Part shown: positions 46,597 through 57,561 of the stretch, one piece after another
Numbering within the stretch: position 1 is the stretch's first letter
Layout of the letters: every line of letters starts with the position of its first letter
Source: Caulobacter sp. FWC2
GTDB lineage: Bacteria; Pseudomonadota; Alphaproteobacteria; Caulobacterales; Caulobacteraceae
Assembly (NCBI RefSeq): GCF_002742625.1
Contig: NZ_PEBF01000001.1
Span: forward strand, 682,001 to 746,000
Direction of reading: 5' to 3'
Length of the DNA stretch: 64,000 nucleotides
The notes under the pieces: generated by a model
What the model saw: the letters and a program-made list of their open reading frames with translations, nothing else
The model's database searches: none
Told to the model about the DNA's origin: nothing
Program-made: the position numbers and the translations under genes

Positions 46597-47763
46597 TTAG
46601 CGCTGGGCTTGAGCGGCGGGAGCGGCGCCGGCGGGCACGGCCTTGATCGGCGCGCCGGGGCGCACCTTCTGCAAACCCTCGACGATGACCTTGTCGCCGG
46701 CGTTGAGGCCGCTGGTGACCAGCCACTTGTCGCCGACCGTCTGGCCCAGGGTGATGGGGCGCGGCTCGGGGCCCTTGGCGCCGACCAGAGTCACCGTCGC
46801 GGCGCCCTTCGGGTCGCGGCTGACGGCGGTCTGGGGGATCAGGATCCCGCCCGAGGCGACGCCTTGCGTCAGGCTCGCGCGGACGTACATGCCCGGCAGC
46901 AGGACGCCGTTCGGGTTGGGGAATACCGCGCGCAGGGTGACCGAGCCGGTGCCGGCGTCGACGGTGACGTCGGAGAATTCCAGCGTGCCCGGGGTCGGAT
47001 AGGTCGAACCGTCCTCAAGCTTCAGGGTCACCTGGGCCGAGTTGGTCCTGCCCAGCTTGCCGCTGGCGAACTGTTGCCTGAGCTTCAGCAGCTCGGCCGA
47101 GGTCTGGGTCAGGTCGACATAGACCTTGGACAGGTCCTGCACCGTGGCCAGGGCGTTCGCCTGGCTGGCGGTGACCAGGGCGCCGGGGGTCACCGAGCTC
47201 TTGCCGATGCGGCCCGAGATCGGCGCGGCGACCTTGGTGTAGTTCAGGTTGATGCGGGCGTTGTCCAGGGCGGCCTTCTGGACGGCGACGCCGGCGGCGC
47301 CCTGCAGGGCGGCGGCCTGGGCGTCGTCATTGTCCTGCTTGGACACGGCGCCGGTCTCGACCAGGGTCTTGTAGCGGTCGGCCTTCAGCTTGGCGGCGGT
47401 CGCCGTGGCTTGGGCCTGGGCGAGGGCGGCGGCGGCGCTGTTGACGCTGGCCTGATAGGTGGCCGGATCGATCTGGTAGAGCGACTGGCCGGCGCGCACG
47501 TAAGAGCCTTCCTGGAACAGGCGCGACTTGATCACGCCGCTGACCTGCGGGCGCACGTCCGAGACCAGGAAGGCCGAGGTGCGGCCCGACAGTTCGGTGG
47601 TCAGGCCCACGGTCTGGGTCTGGGCGACGATGTAGCCGACCTCGGTCGGACCGCCCATGCCCATGCCGCCAGCGCCTCCCTTGCCCTGACCGCAGGCGGC
47701 GAGGGTGAGAGCGACGGCGGAGAGCCCTACGGCCGTGATCACGGCCGAGCGTTGGAATTGCAT
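46597..47763 (-). CDS. acrA: RND efflux membrane fusion lipoprotein AcrA-like
   Basis: 388-residue periplasmic adaptor. The leader ends in a lipobox (LTLAACGQGKGG, Cys ~25). The lipoyl half motif EVGYIVAQTQTVGLTTELSG and SDVRPQVSGVIKSRLFQEGS, an Ala-rich coiled hairpin (~90-150), and the second lipoyl half (YTKVAAPISGRIGKSSVTPG) give the usual fold. Barrel and proximal domains follow. First gene of acrA-acrB-nodT; the promoter holds the 24-bp palindrome shared with the divergent TetR gene. Confidence 0.94.
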   Translation of the reverse strand: MQFQRSAVITAVGLSAVALTLAACGQGKGGAGGMGMGGPTEVGYIVAQTQTVGLTTELSGRTSAFLVSDVRPQVSGVIKSRLFQEGSYVRAGQSLYQIDPATYQASVNSAAAALAQAQATATAAKLKADRYKTLVETGAVSKQDNDDAQAAALQGAAGVAVQKAALDNARINLNYTKVAAPISGRIGKSSVTPGALVTASQANALATVQDLSKVYVDLTQTSAELLKLRQQFASGKLGRTNSAQVTLKLEDGSTYPTPGTLEFSDVTVDAGTGSVTLRAVFPNPNGVLLPGMYVRASLTQGVASGGILIPQTAVSRDPKGAATVTLVGAKGPEPRPITLGQTVGDKWLVTSGLNAGDKVIVEGLQKVRPGAPIKAVPAGAAPAAQAQR

Positions 47764-47828
47764 ATTTGACCCCGGATGCGGTGGTCTCGCGGGCTATTGC
47801 CCTTGACGAAACCGGCATGATGAACAAT

Positions 47829-47852
47829 TTGAGAATGAACGTTCATTCTCAA
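47829..47852. promoter_or_regulatory. Perfect 24-bp palindrome, TetR operator of the pump operon
   Basis: Half-site TTGAGAATGAAC followed directly by its exact reverse complement, centred between acrA (start 47763) and the TetR gene (start 47965). It has the size and GAATGAACGTTCATTC core expected for an AcrR/TtgR-like TetR repressor. Confidence 0.85.
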
Positions 47853-47964
47853 GCGGGCTGGACATAGGTGCGGTACTGTCGCAAGTCAACCTCCGCACAC
47901 GATGGCTTCGACTGACCTAACGGAAATGTAATGCCGAACCGGAATTTCCCAAACGGGACCTTCA

Positions 47965-48561
47965 ATGTCTGACGAGCCGCATTCGAACCGACCGTCGCCG
48001 GAATCGCGTCGTCAGCAGATTCTGGACGCGGCGTGCGAGCGCGTGCGGCAGTCGGGCTTCCACGGCGCCAGCATGGCGGACATCGCCAAGGCGGCCGGTC
48101 TGAGCGTTGGACAGATCTATCGGTATTTCGAGAACAAGGAGGCGATCATCGCCGCCATCGTCGCCCAGGACCTGGCCGAGATGCGCGACAAGTTCGCCGA
48201 GATGGAGAGCCAGCCGGGCGACCTGCTGGACGCCATCGAGGAGCATATGCCGGAAGGCATCGACAAGTGCTTCGACCCGCGCCGCGCGGCCCTGGCCCTG
48301 GAAGTCGTGGCCGAGGCCGCCCGCAATCCCAAGGTCGCCGCCATCGTCCGCGCCGCTGACGAGCAGGAGCGCGCCCTGGCCAAGACCATGATGGAGCGCG
48401 GCCGCAAGCCCGAGTGGAGCGAGGCCGAGTTCCAGGCCCGCTGCGAGGCGGTCGGCATGATCTTCGACGGCCTGCTGATGCGCGGCGTCAACCACCCGGA
48501 TCTCGACCGCGAGGCCCTGGCTGCGGTGCTCCGGTCGACCGTGCGGCACCTGCTGGGTTAG
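47965..48561 (+). CDS. tipR: TetR repressor of acrAB-nodT (TipR-like)
   Basis: 198 residues. The DNA-binding domain reads RRQQILDAACERVRQSGFHG, then ASMADIAKAAGLSVGQIYRY FENKE. The ligand-binding half has LDAIEEHMPEGIDKCFDPRR and FQARCEAVGMIFDGLLMRGV. It is divergent from acrA with a perfect palindrome between. In C. crescentus the TetR protein TipR represses acrAB-nodT and responds to flavonoids; the gene name is given by context and my recollection of that work. Confidence 0.85.
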   Translation: MSDEPHSNRPSPESRRQQILDAACERVRQSGFHGASMADIAKAAGLSVGQIYRYFENKEAIIAAIVAQDLAEMRDKFAEMESQPGDLLDAIEEHMPEGIDKCFDPRRAALALEVVAEAARNPKVAAIVRAADEQERALAKTMMERGRKPEWSEAEFQARCEAVGMIFDGLLMRGVNHPDLDREALAAVLRSTVRHLLG

Positions 48562-48696
48562 CGAAACCCTCGTCCATCAATTCAAGGCATTCGTCTGGGC
48601 TTCGCGGCGAAAGGCCGCGGGGCGCGGCGTCCGGGGCTAGCTGGATCTTTGGTCGCCCGCTAGGCTGGCTTCGATCTGAGGTTGTGGGGGCGGGGC

Positions 48697-50379
48697 GTGA
48701 GGCGCTTGTATCTCGGGGTGCTGTTCGCGCTCCTGCTGCGGACTGCGGCGAATGCAGAACCCGTCCGCTACGCCCTGTCGCCGGTCGTCGAGAACGGCGC
48801 GCTGAAGGTCCTGGCGGTCGACATCGATTTCAAGGGCGACGCCGACGGCCTGACCGTCCTGAAGTTCATCGACAGCTTCCAGGGCGACACCCGGCCCGGC
48901 CGCTTCGCTGAAGGACTGGAGATCACCGGCGCCAAGTCCGTCACGCCCAGGCCCGAGGGCGGAGCCTTGATCCACGCCGCGCCCGGCGCCGCGCTGCACG
49001 CCCGCTACCGAATCCGCTCGGGCTACGACAAGGCGCCGACCACCCAGGACGAGACCCAGACCAAGCCGATCGTCCTGCCCGACTGGTTTTACGTCTCCGG
49101 CGAGCTGGTCTTCGCCTATCCCGAAGGGCGCCGCGACACCACGGCGACCTTCCGATGGGACGCCAAGGCGTCGGGCTTCCGTTTTGCCTCGGATCTCGAA
49201 CAACTGGCAGCACGCCACGGAACGGTCGACGACATGCTGGACAGCATCATGATCGGCTCGCCGCGCCTGCGGATCACCGAGGGAACGGGCGCTGATGCGG
49301 GCCTGCGCCTCGCCGCGCTGGGCGCCTTCGACGCCTATGACGACCCTGCGTTTTCCGGGATGGCTTTCCGCTTGATTCTGGCCGAGCGCGCCTTCTGGGA
49401 CGACGGCCCGACGCCATTCCTGGTCACTTTGGCCCCGCTGGAGACCCGGTTCGGCGAGAGCTATAGCGGCGCGGGTCGCTCGGACGCCTTCGCCCTGTGG
49501 GTTGGGCAGACCCTGCCGCTGGCGGATCTTCGCCGGCTCCTGGCCCACGAATACTTCCATACTTGGAACGCCGGTCAATTGGGGCGGCAGGGCCCGCAGC
49601 GGCGCAGCGCCTGGCTGTCCGAAGGTTTCACGGACTTCTATGCTCGCCGGCTTCTGCTGCGGTCCGGAGTGTTCAGCCTGGCCGACTATGTCGCCGCCTG
49701 GAACGAGGATCTGCTGGGCTACGGCGTCTCGCCGGCCCGTAACGCCGACGAGGAAGCGATCGCCAAGGGCTACTGGCAGGACCACGCGCTGGAGGAGGTC
49801 ACCTACAAGCGCGGGGCTCTGATGGCGGCGCTGTTCGAGGCCCAACTCCGCAGGGACGGGCTGGGCCTCGACGCGGTCATGCGCGCCATGCGCGGGCTCT
49901 ATCGCCGCGATCCCAAGAGCGCGCTGCGCGCCAATTTCGAGACGGCTTTCAAGATTGTGTCCGGCCGCTCGCCCGTGGCTGAAATCGACCGGCATCAGAC
50001 ACGCGGCGAGACCCTGACCCCGGCCGATGGGGACTTCGCGTGCCTAACCATACGGACGGTCACCCAGCCGGGCTGGAGCCTCGGGTTCGACCCGGACGCC
50101 ACGGCGGAAAAGGGCGCCTTCGCCGGCGTCGATCCCGCCGGGCCGGCCTATGCAGCCGGTCTGCGCGACGGCATGAAGCGGATCAAGCGCGAGGGCGGGG
50201 CAATGAACGACTCCAGCGTCGAGATCGCCTACACCGTCAGCGACGCCTCGGGCGGGCAACGGGTGATCCGCTACCGGCCCGAGGGCAAGGGCAGCGTCAG
50301 CTTCCAGCGCCTCTCGATCCCGCAGGACCTTACGCCGGCCCAGGAGGCGGCCTGCGTGAGGACCTTGTCGGGTCTTTAG
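48697..50379 (+). CDS. M61 family (glycyl aminopeptidase-like) zinc peptidase
   Basis: About 560 residues, with a signal peptide (VRRLYLGVLFALLLRTAANA). The start is uncertain: GTG at 48697 is preferred; a TTG lies 15 nt upstream. The catalytic domain has the zinc motif HEYFHTWNAGQ (HExxH) around residue 285 with the third ligand Glu in WLSEGFTDFYAR. The C-terminal ~100 residues form a PDZ-like domain (GFDPDATAEKGAFAGVDPAG then PAYAAGLRDGMK). The family cleaves small N-terminal residues; the physiological target is unknown. Monocistronic. Confidence 0.85.
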   Translation: MRRLYLGVLFALLLRTAANAEPVRYALSPVVENGALKVLAVDIDFKGDADGLTVLKFIDSFQGDTRPGRFAEGLEITGAKSVTPRPEGGALIHAAPGAALHARYRIRSGYDKAPTTQDETQTKPIVLPDWFYVSGELVFAYPEGRRDTTATFRWDAKASGFRFASDLEQLAARHGTVDDMLDSIMIGSPRLRITEGTGADAGLRLAALGAFDAYDDPAFSGMAFRLILAERAFWDDGPTPFLVTLAPLETRFGESYSGAGRSDAFALWVGQTLPLADLRRLLAHEYFHTWNAGQLGRQGPQRRSAWLSEGFTDFYARRLLLRSGVFSLADYVAAWNEDLLGYGVSPARNADEEAIAKGYWQDHALEEVTYKRGALMAALFEAQLRRDGLGLDAVMRAMRGLYRRDPKSALRANFETAFKIVSGRSPVAEIDRHQTRGETLTPADGDFACLTIRTVTQPGWSLGFDPDATAEKGAFAGVDPAGPAYAAGLRDGMKRIKREGGAMNDSSVEIAYTVSDASGGQRVIRYRPEGKGSVSFQRLSIPQDLTPAQEAACVRTLSGL

Positions 50380-50561
50380 GGCAGCAACTGGCTTCCCAAC
50401 TCCGGAACCGCCTCCGCCAGCGCCTTCGCGACCATGGCCGAGAACATGTCCGCGCCCTCGGGGCCCAGGTGGGTGTAGTCGAAGACCGGCTTGAAGCTGG
50501 CCATCGCGCCCGCCGGTGTCGTTGGCGCGCCAACGATCCTGTCCGCCAACCGAACGCTCAT
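50376..50561 (-). pseudogene. Remnant of an SGNH hydrolase (pectin/rhamnogalacturonan acetylesterase-like), C-terminal part only
   Basis: The frame encodes PVFDYTHLGPEGADMFSAMV, then AKALAEAVPELGSQLLP, the C-terminal block of a CE12/rhamnogalacturonan-acetylesterase-like SGNH enzyme with its catalytic Asp-x-x-His. Nothing of the N-terminal nucleophile domain is found. The ORF starts exactly where a copy of the second repeat type (50561-50595) begins, so the gene was probably truncated there. It overlaps the stop of the M61 gene by a few bases. Confidence 0.6.
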
Positions 50562-50595
50562 GGGTTCGATCTGGGCCCCGGCATTCGCCGGCGAG
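50561..50595. repeat. Second type of intergenic repeat, half copy
   Basis: TCGATCTGGGCCCCGGCATT and CGCCGG are one half of the element seen at 5733-5857. It abuts the truncated SGNH remnant on one side and the GH43 end on the other. Confidence 0.65.
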
Positions 50596-50611
50596 AGCGG
50601 TGGTTGGTGGC

Positions 50612-52231
50612 TCAGTCCAGCGCCCGGTACTGGAAGTTCCGGAACCGCGCCGAGCCCTTGCCGGCCGCATAGAGGCCCGGCTTCAGCATCAGGAAGCCGC
50701 CGCGCACATTGTGGTGGTAGCCCGAAACCTCCATGCCCCGGTCGAACCGCTTCCAGGTTTTTCCCCCGTCACCGCTGGTGTGGAAGCTAACGATGTGGCG
50801 GGTGTTGATCACCTTCATCAGCATCCGCGAACCATGCGGATTGGCCGGCCGGCCGCGCTCGATGCCGTACTGGTGAGTGACGAAGGTCTTCTCGTCGAAG
50901 CCCAGGCCGCAATAGAGCTGGCGGTCATAGAACAGGATCAGGCCGGCGCGGGTCTCGGGATCGATCTCGATGTCGCAGGTGATCTCATAGGCCTGGTCGC
51001 CATTGACGAAGATCAGCGGCGCGCCGCTGGACGGGGCCTCGCCGGCGCCCTTCAGGGTCATGACGCCATTCGCGCGGCTGATGCGGCCCTGGTCGGTGGG
51101 CTTGGGATCGAAGAACGCCCACTGCACGCCGTACTTGTCTGTGCTGAAGTCGTCCGACAGCGCCTTGCCGTGCGGACCGGGCTGGCCGCCTTTTGGTTTC
51201 TTGATGGGCTGCGAGAGATCGCCGCCGCCGACCTCGAACCAGCCGTCGGCGGTCCAGGTGACCGGGGCCAGCAGGGTCTGGCGGCCCAGCGTGTAATAGC
51301 CGTTCTCGTAGCCGTGATAGACCGTCCACCAATCGCCGCCGGGGCCCTCGATGAGGGTGGCGTGGCCGCGCGACCACCACTTTTCGCTGTTGTCGACGGT
51401 GCGCACGACCGGGTTCCGCGGATGGTCCTCCCACGGGCCGGCCAGCGACTTGCTGCGCGCGACGATGACCATGTGGCCGGTCGGCGGGCCGGCCGTGCCG
51501 CCCACGGCGGTGACCAGGTAGAAGTAGTCGCCGCGCTTCATCACCTTGGGACCCTCGGGCGAGAAGCCCTCGACATCCCAGTCGTCCGGATAGCGCCACG
51601 GGTTATAGACGTGCTCGGGCTGGCCGACGGTCGACAGGCCGTCCGGGGCCAGCTTGATGCGATCGCCGCCCGACAGGAATAGCCAGCGCTCGCCGTGTTC
51701 GTCGACGACGTGGCCGGGGTCGATATAGCGCGGCAGCTTCAGGTCGATCGGCTCGGACCACGGGCCTTCGATCCTGTCGGCCCAGATCACGTAGCTGGTG
51801 TTGTTGTTGGGCTGCTTGGCCGGCAGGTAGATGTAGTAACGGCCCTTGTGCTTGCAGATCTCTGGGGCCCAGATCGAGCCGACATTGGTCTTCAGTGTCG
51901 TGACGACCGGCGTCCAGTTCACCAAGTCCCTGGAGTGCCAGATCAGCAGACCCGGATAGGCGTCGAACGAGCTGTGGGTCATGTAGTAGTCGTCGCCGTC
52001 CTTCAGGATCGACGGGTCGGGATGGTCGCCGGCCAGGATGGGATTGAGGAACGTGCCGTCGCCGAGGTCGGCCTTGCGCTGGCCTTCTATCCCCTTGGCC
52101 CAGGTCGGGCCGGTGACGGTCTTGGCGGGCAGCTGGCCCATCTGGGCCGCCTCGCTGGCGGCGGGAAGGGCGGCCAGGCCTGCGCCGGTCAGCAGCGAAC
52201 CCAGCGCGCCGCGGCGGTTGATATCGACCAT
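50612..52231 (-). CDS. GH43 family beta-xylosidase/arabinosidase-like, secreted
   Basis: 539 residues. An RR leader (INRRGALGSLLTGAGLAALP) suggests export. The five-bladed propeller starts NPILAGDHPDPSILKDGDDY with the catalytic Asp, continues with SSFDAYPGLLIWHSRDLVNW, SIWAPEICKHKGRYYIYLPA (second Asp/Glu) and WDVEGFSPEGPKVM (acid Glu). The C-terminal ~200 residues form a beta-sandwich (DFSTDKYGVQWAFFDPKPTD) typical of GH43 enzymes on xylan or arabinan. Beside the sugar porter and xylose operon, xylan or arabinoxylan side-chain release is likely. Confidence 0.88.
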   Translation of the reverse strand: MVDINRRGALGSLLTGAGLAALPAASEAAQMGQLPAKTVTGPTWAKGIEGQRKADLGDGTFLNPILAGDHPDPSILKDGDDYYMTHSSFDAYPGLLIWHSRDLVNWTPVVTTLKTNVGSIWAPEICKHKGRYYIYLPAKQPNNNTSYVIWADRIEGPWSEPIDLKLPRYIDPGHVVDEHGERWLFLSGGDRIKLAPDGLSTVGQPEHVYNPWRYPDDWDVEGFSPEGPKVMKRGDYFYLVTAVGGTAGPPTGHMVIVARSKSLAGPWEDHPRNPVVRTVDNSEKWWSRGHATLIEGPGGDWWTVYHGYENGYYTLGRQTLLAPVTWTADGWFEVGGGDLSQPIKKPKGGQPGPHGKALSDDFSTDKYGVQWAFFDPKPTDQGRISRANGVMTLKGAGEAPSSGAPLIFVNGDQAYEITCDIEIDPETRAGLILFYDRQLYCGLGFDEKTFVTHQYGIERGRPANPHGSRMLMKVINTRHIVSFHTSGDGGKTWKRFDRGMEVSGYHHNVRGGFLMLKPGLYAAGKGSARFRNFQYRALD

Positions 52232-52311
52232 GGTAATGCCTCCCGAGCCTTGCGCCTGCCTTGCACGGAGAGGCGCTCGTTGCCGCTAACCTAGCGGCGA
52301 GGCGAAGGCGC

Positions 52312-52326
52312 TGTCCACCGGTGTCA
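52312..52326. promoter_or_regulatory. Candidate LacI-type operator upstream of GH43
   Basis: TGTCCACCGGTGTCA includes the palindrome CACCGGTG (52316-52323), also found upstream of the carboxylesterase at 34416-34423. It is about 85 bp before the GH43 start. The match to the xyl consensus is poor. Confidence 0.35.
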
Positions 52327-52359
52327 TTCTTTGTCTCGCTCGGGGAAACGGCAAAGATA

Positions 52360-52387
52360 AAGCCCGGGAGGCAAACCTCCCGGGCTT
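52360..52387 (-). terminator. Terminator after the sugar porter
   Basis: AAGCCCGGGAGG pairs perfectly with CCTCCCGGGCTT around a 4-nt loop, and a T-rich tract follows on the minus strand. It lies past repeat F, 130 bp after the sugar porter stop. Confidence 0.75.
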
Positions 52388-52396
52388 CTGCGTTTA

Positions 52397-52515
52397 GATG
52401 CTCCCCTGCATCGCGGGGGAGCTGTCGCGGAGCGACTGAGGGGGCGAATGCGGCGTAGGTCCAGCTAGCCCCCTCCAGCCCTCCGGGCCACCTCCCCCGC
52501 ATCGCGGGGGAGGAT
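52397..52515. repeat. Palindromic intergenic repeat, copy F
   Basis: Starts GATGCTCCCCTGCATCGCGG and ends CCCCGCATCGCGGGGGAGGA, with GAGCGACTGAGGGGGC and GCCCCCTCCAGCCCTCCGGG inside. It shares nearly all of copy D's plan. It sits directly after the sugar porter stop. Confidence 0.8.
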
Positions 52516-52517
52516 CA

Positions 52518-53954
52518 CTAGCCCTCCATCGCCTCCAGCTCCTTGCCGCGCGTCTCGTCGATCAGCTTCTGGACCAGGAAGAACGAGATCACGGCGCAGA
52601 CGGCGTAGAAGCCATAGGTCGCCGGCAGGCTGGCCTTCCTCATGATCGGGAAGCTGAACGAGATCGCGAAGTTGGCGATCCACTGGGCGAAGCCGCAGAC
52701 GGCCAGGGCCGAGCCGCGCATCTGGTTGGGGAACATCTCGCCCAGCATGACCCACATGACCGGACCCCAGGAGAGGTTGAAGAAGATCACATAGAGGTTG
52801 GCGGCGATCAGGGCGATCGGGCCGACGCTGGCGTCTAGGTGCAGGGCGCCGTTGATGGTGGTGGCGGTCGAGAAGCACCAGGTCATCACGCCCAGGGTCA
52901 CAGCCATGCCGGCCGAGCCGATCAGCAGCAGCGGCTTGCGGCCGATCTTGTCGATCAGGCCGATCGCCAGCAGGCAGGCCAGGATCGACAGCCCGCCCGA
53001 CAGGATGTTGATCTTCAGGCTGTCATCCTCGGTGAAGCCCACCGACTGCCACAGCACCGAGCCGTAGTAGAAGACGATGTTGATGCCGACCAGCTGCTGG
53101 AACACGGCCAGGACCAGGCCGGCCCACAGGATCAGGCGCAGCTTCTTGGTGGTGGGATCCAGCAGGTCCGAGAACTTCGGCTGGTGGTCGGCGGCCAGCG
53201 AGGCGCGGATCTCCGCGACCTTGGCGGCGCCCTGACCGGGGCCGAAAAGGCGCGACAGGATGGCTTCGGCCTGGGCGTCCTTGCCCTTGGCGACCAGGAA
53301 GCGCGGGCTCTCCGGGATCACCAGTAGCGCGAAGAAGAAGATGCCGGCCGGAATGACCTGCATCCAGAACATCCAGCGCCAGGCGGGCAGGCCCAGCCAG
53401 AACTCGGCGGTCGAGCTGCCGGCGGTGTGGGCCAGGGCGTAGTTGGCCAGGAAGGCGCCGGTCAGGCCGGTGATGATCATGATCTGCTGCACGGACGACA
53501 AGCGGCCACGGATATTGGCCGGCGTGACTTCCGAGATGTAGACCGGGCACAGCACCGAGGCGGCGCCGACCCCCAGGCCGCCGATCAGGCGGAAGATCAC
53601 GAAGACCAGCGAGGTGTGGGCCGCGCCGGTGCCGATGGCGCTGACCAGGAACAGCAGGGCCGAGATGATCATCACGGTGCGGCGGCCCCAGACGTCGGCC
53701 AGGCGGCCGGCGGCGAAGGCGCCGAAAGCGCAGCCCAGCAGAATGGCGGCCACGTTGAGGCCTTCGCCGGCTTCCGTCAGGTTGAAGGCGGCCTTCAAAC
53801 CCGTCTGCGTGCCGTTGATGACGCCGCTGTCGTAGCCGAACATGAAGCCGCCGATGGTGGCGACGGCGACGATCGCGGCGATGAAGGCCATGTTGACCTT
53901 CGCCCCATCGGCGCTCATGCCGGCGCTCGGACCGGCGTTGATGACTGAAGCCAC
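52518..53954 (-). CDS. xylE: MFS sugar porter (XylE-like)
   Basis: 478-residue sugar:proton symporter with 12 helices. The start is a GTG at 53954 with GGGGAGG just upstream. Sugar-porter marks are GFMFGYDSGVINGTQTGLK in TM1, GRLADVWGRRTVMI between TM2 and TM3, RLIGGLGVGAASVLCPVYIS, and the diagnostic PESPRFLVAKGK after TM6. The second half has GINIVFYYGSVLWQSVGFTE and GRKPLLLIGSAG. A near-perfect xyl operator lies in its promoter, so xylose is the probable substrate. Confidence 0.88.
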   Translation of the reverse strand: MASVINAGPSAGMSADGAKVNMAFIAAIVAVATIGGFMFGYDSGVINGTQTGLKAAFNLTEAGEGLNVAAILLGCAFGAFAAGRLADVWGRRTVMIISALLFLVSAIGTGAAHTSLVFVIFRLIGGLGVGAASVLCPVYISEVTPANIRGRLSSVQQIMIITGLTGAFLANYALAHTAGSSTAEFWLGLPAWRWMFWMQVIPAGIFFFALLVIPESPRFLVAKGKDAQAEAILSRLFGPGQGAAKVAEIRASLAADHQPKFSDLLDPTTKKLRLILWAGLVLAVFQQLVGINIVFYYGSVLWQSVGFTEDDSLKINILSGGLSILACLLAIGLIDKIGRKPLLLIGSAGMAVTLGVMTWCFSTATTINGALHLDASVGPIALIAANLYVIFFNLSWGPVMWVMLGEMFPNQMRGSALAVCGFAQWIANFAISFSFPIMRKASLPATYGFYAVCAVISFFLVQKLIDETRGKELEAMEG

Positions 53955-54302
53955 AGGTTTCCTCCCCATGGGGCCTGCCGGCCCGTTTGATGCCCTCGCG
54001 GTCCTTGTCAGACCTCTGGTTGACGGCGACACTAGTGTTACCGGTATCAGCGCGCAAGCGGTGGTTCTGACGACCACATCCCCTACGCGCGGGACTCACC
54101 CCTGCGAGCCTTCGATAGCAGACGCGCGACGGTTTACGCGACGCCCGTGTGGTAGGACGCGCGGCGTCTTCCTCCGCACAGCGACCTGGATTCACTACGC
54201 TTGGCGGGCCAAAGCGTCCGCCCGCCATGTCAGCGCCGTAACGCCGTGGTGATGGCCATCCAGCACTGCGTGCTTCGCACCTCCGCCTCCGCGGAACCCA
54301 AC
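53955..54302. other. Promoter region of the sugar porter and non-coding stretch
   Basis: About 350 bp. Apart from the xyl-type operator at 54036-54049 next to a short ACACTAGTGT palindrome, I see no gene, repeat or RNA in it. Some short hairpins (GTGCTTCGCAC near 54269) are present. Confidence 0.5.
54036..54049. promoter_or_regulatory. xyl-type operator upstream of the sugar porter
   Basis: Reverse complement TGATACCGGTAACA fits TGNTANCGNTANCA, the pattern of the xyl operator (TGGTAGCGCTAACA at xylX). It is 82 bp before the porter start. Confidence 0.7.
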
Positions 54303-54515
54303 TCAGTGGCCATCCTCATAGGGGGCAATCTCGGCGCCGAGGCCCAGGGCGCGGCGGCCCGTCTTCACGATCAGCAGGGTCAAGGCGACGAGGGCGGCGG
54401 GAACCAGGGCCAGCAGCCAGACCATCGCGACCAGGCCGAGCTGAAGCACGGTCGTCAAGACCACCAGGGTCGGCGACTCGCGGTCCTCTCTTAGGGCTGG
54501 GCTCAACCACGGCAT
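54303..54515 (-). CDS. Possible small membrane protein (70 aa)
   Basis: MPWLSPALREDRESPTLVVL continues into a long hydrophobic segment with LTTVLQLGLVAMVWLLALVP and AALVALTLLIVK, then a basic turn (TGRRALG) and an acidic tail. Two membrane helices are possible. No ribosome binding site is evident at the first ATG; an internal start after GAGAGGAC is also possible. No family is recognised. Confidence 0.4.
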   Translation of the reverse strand: MPWLSPALREDRESPTLVVLTTVLQLGLVAMVWLLALVPAALVALTLLIVKTGRRALGLGAEIAPYEDGH

Positions 54516-54731
54516 GAAGTACGAGCTCGATAACGTAGGCCCCGAAGGCGCAACATAGACCCGATTTGGGTTTCAACCCAGAAGAGAATTTTACATTTGA
54601 CTGCAAGTTTCTCAAGGAATTGTTAAGCAATTCAAGGACTGCAGGACAAGACTCGTCCGCTCCAGGCCCGAATAATCCCCCTCACTGGGAAGAGCATCGC
54701 GGCCGAGGCGATCCGTCATGGCGCGAAGAAC

Positions 54732-54769
54732 AAAAACGCCGCGACCAGCCCTTCGCTGTCGCGGCGTTT
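54732..54769 (-). terminator. Terminator after xylD
   Basis: AAACGCCGCGAC pairs with GTCGCGGCGTTT across a 12-nt loop, with a TTTTTG tract on the minus strand, 25 bp past the xylD stop. It ends the xyl operon. Confidence 0.8.
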
Positions 54770-54793
54770 CCTTCGGTACGACCCTATCGGGTC

Positions 54794-57555
<2,762 letters not shown>

Positions 57556-57561
57556 CAACCC

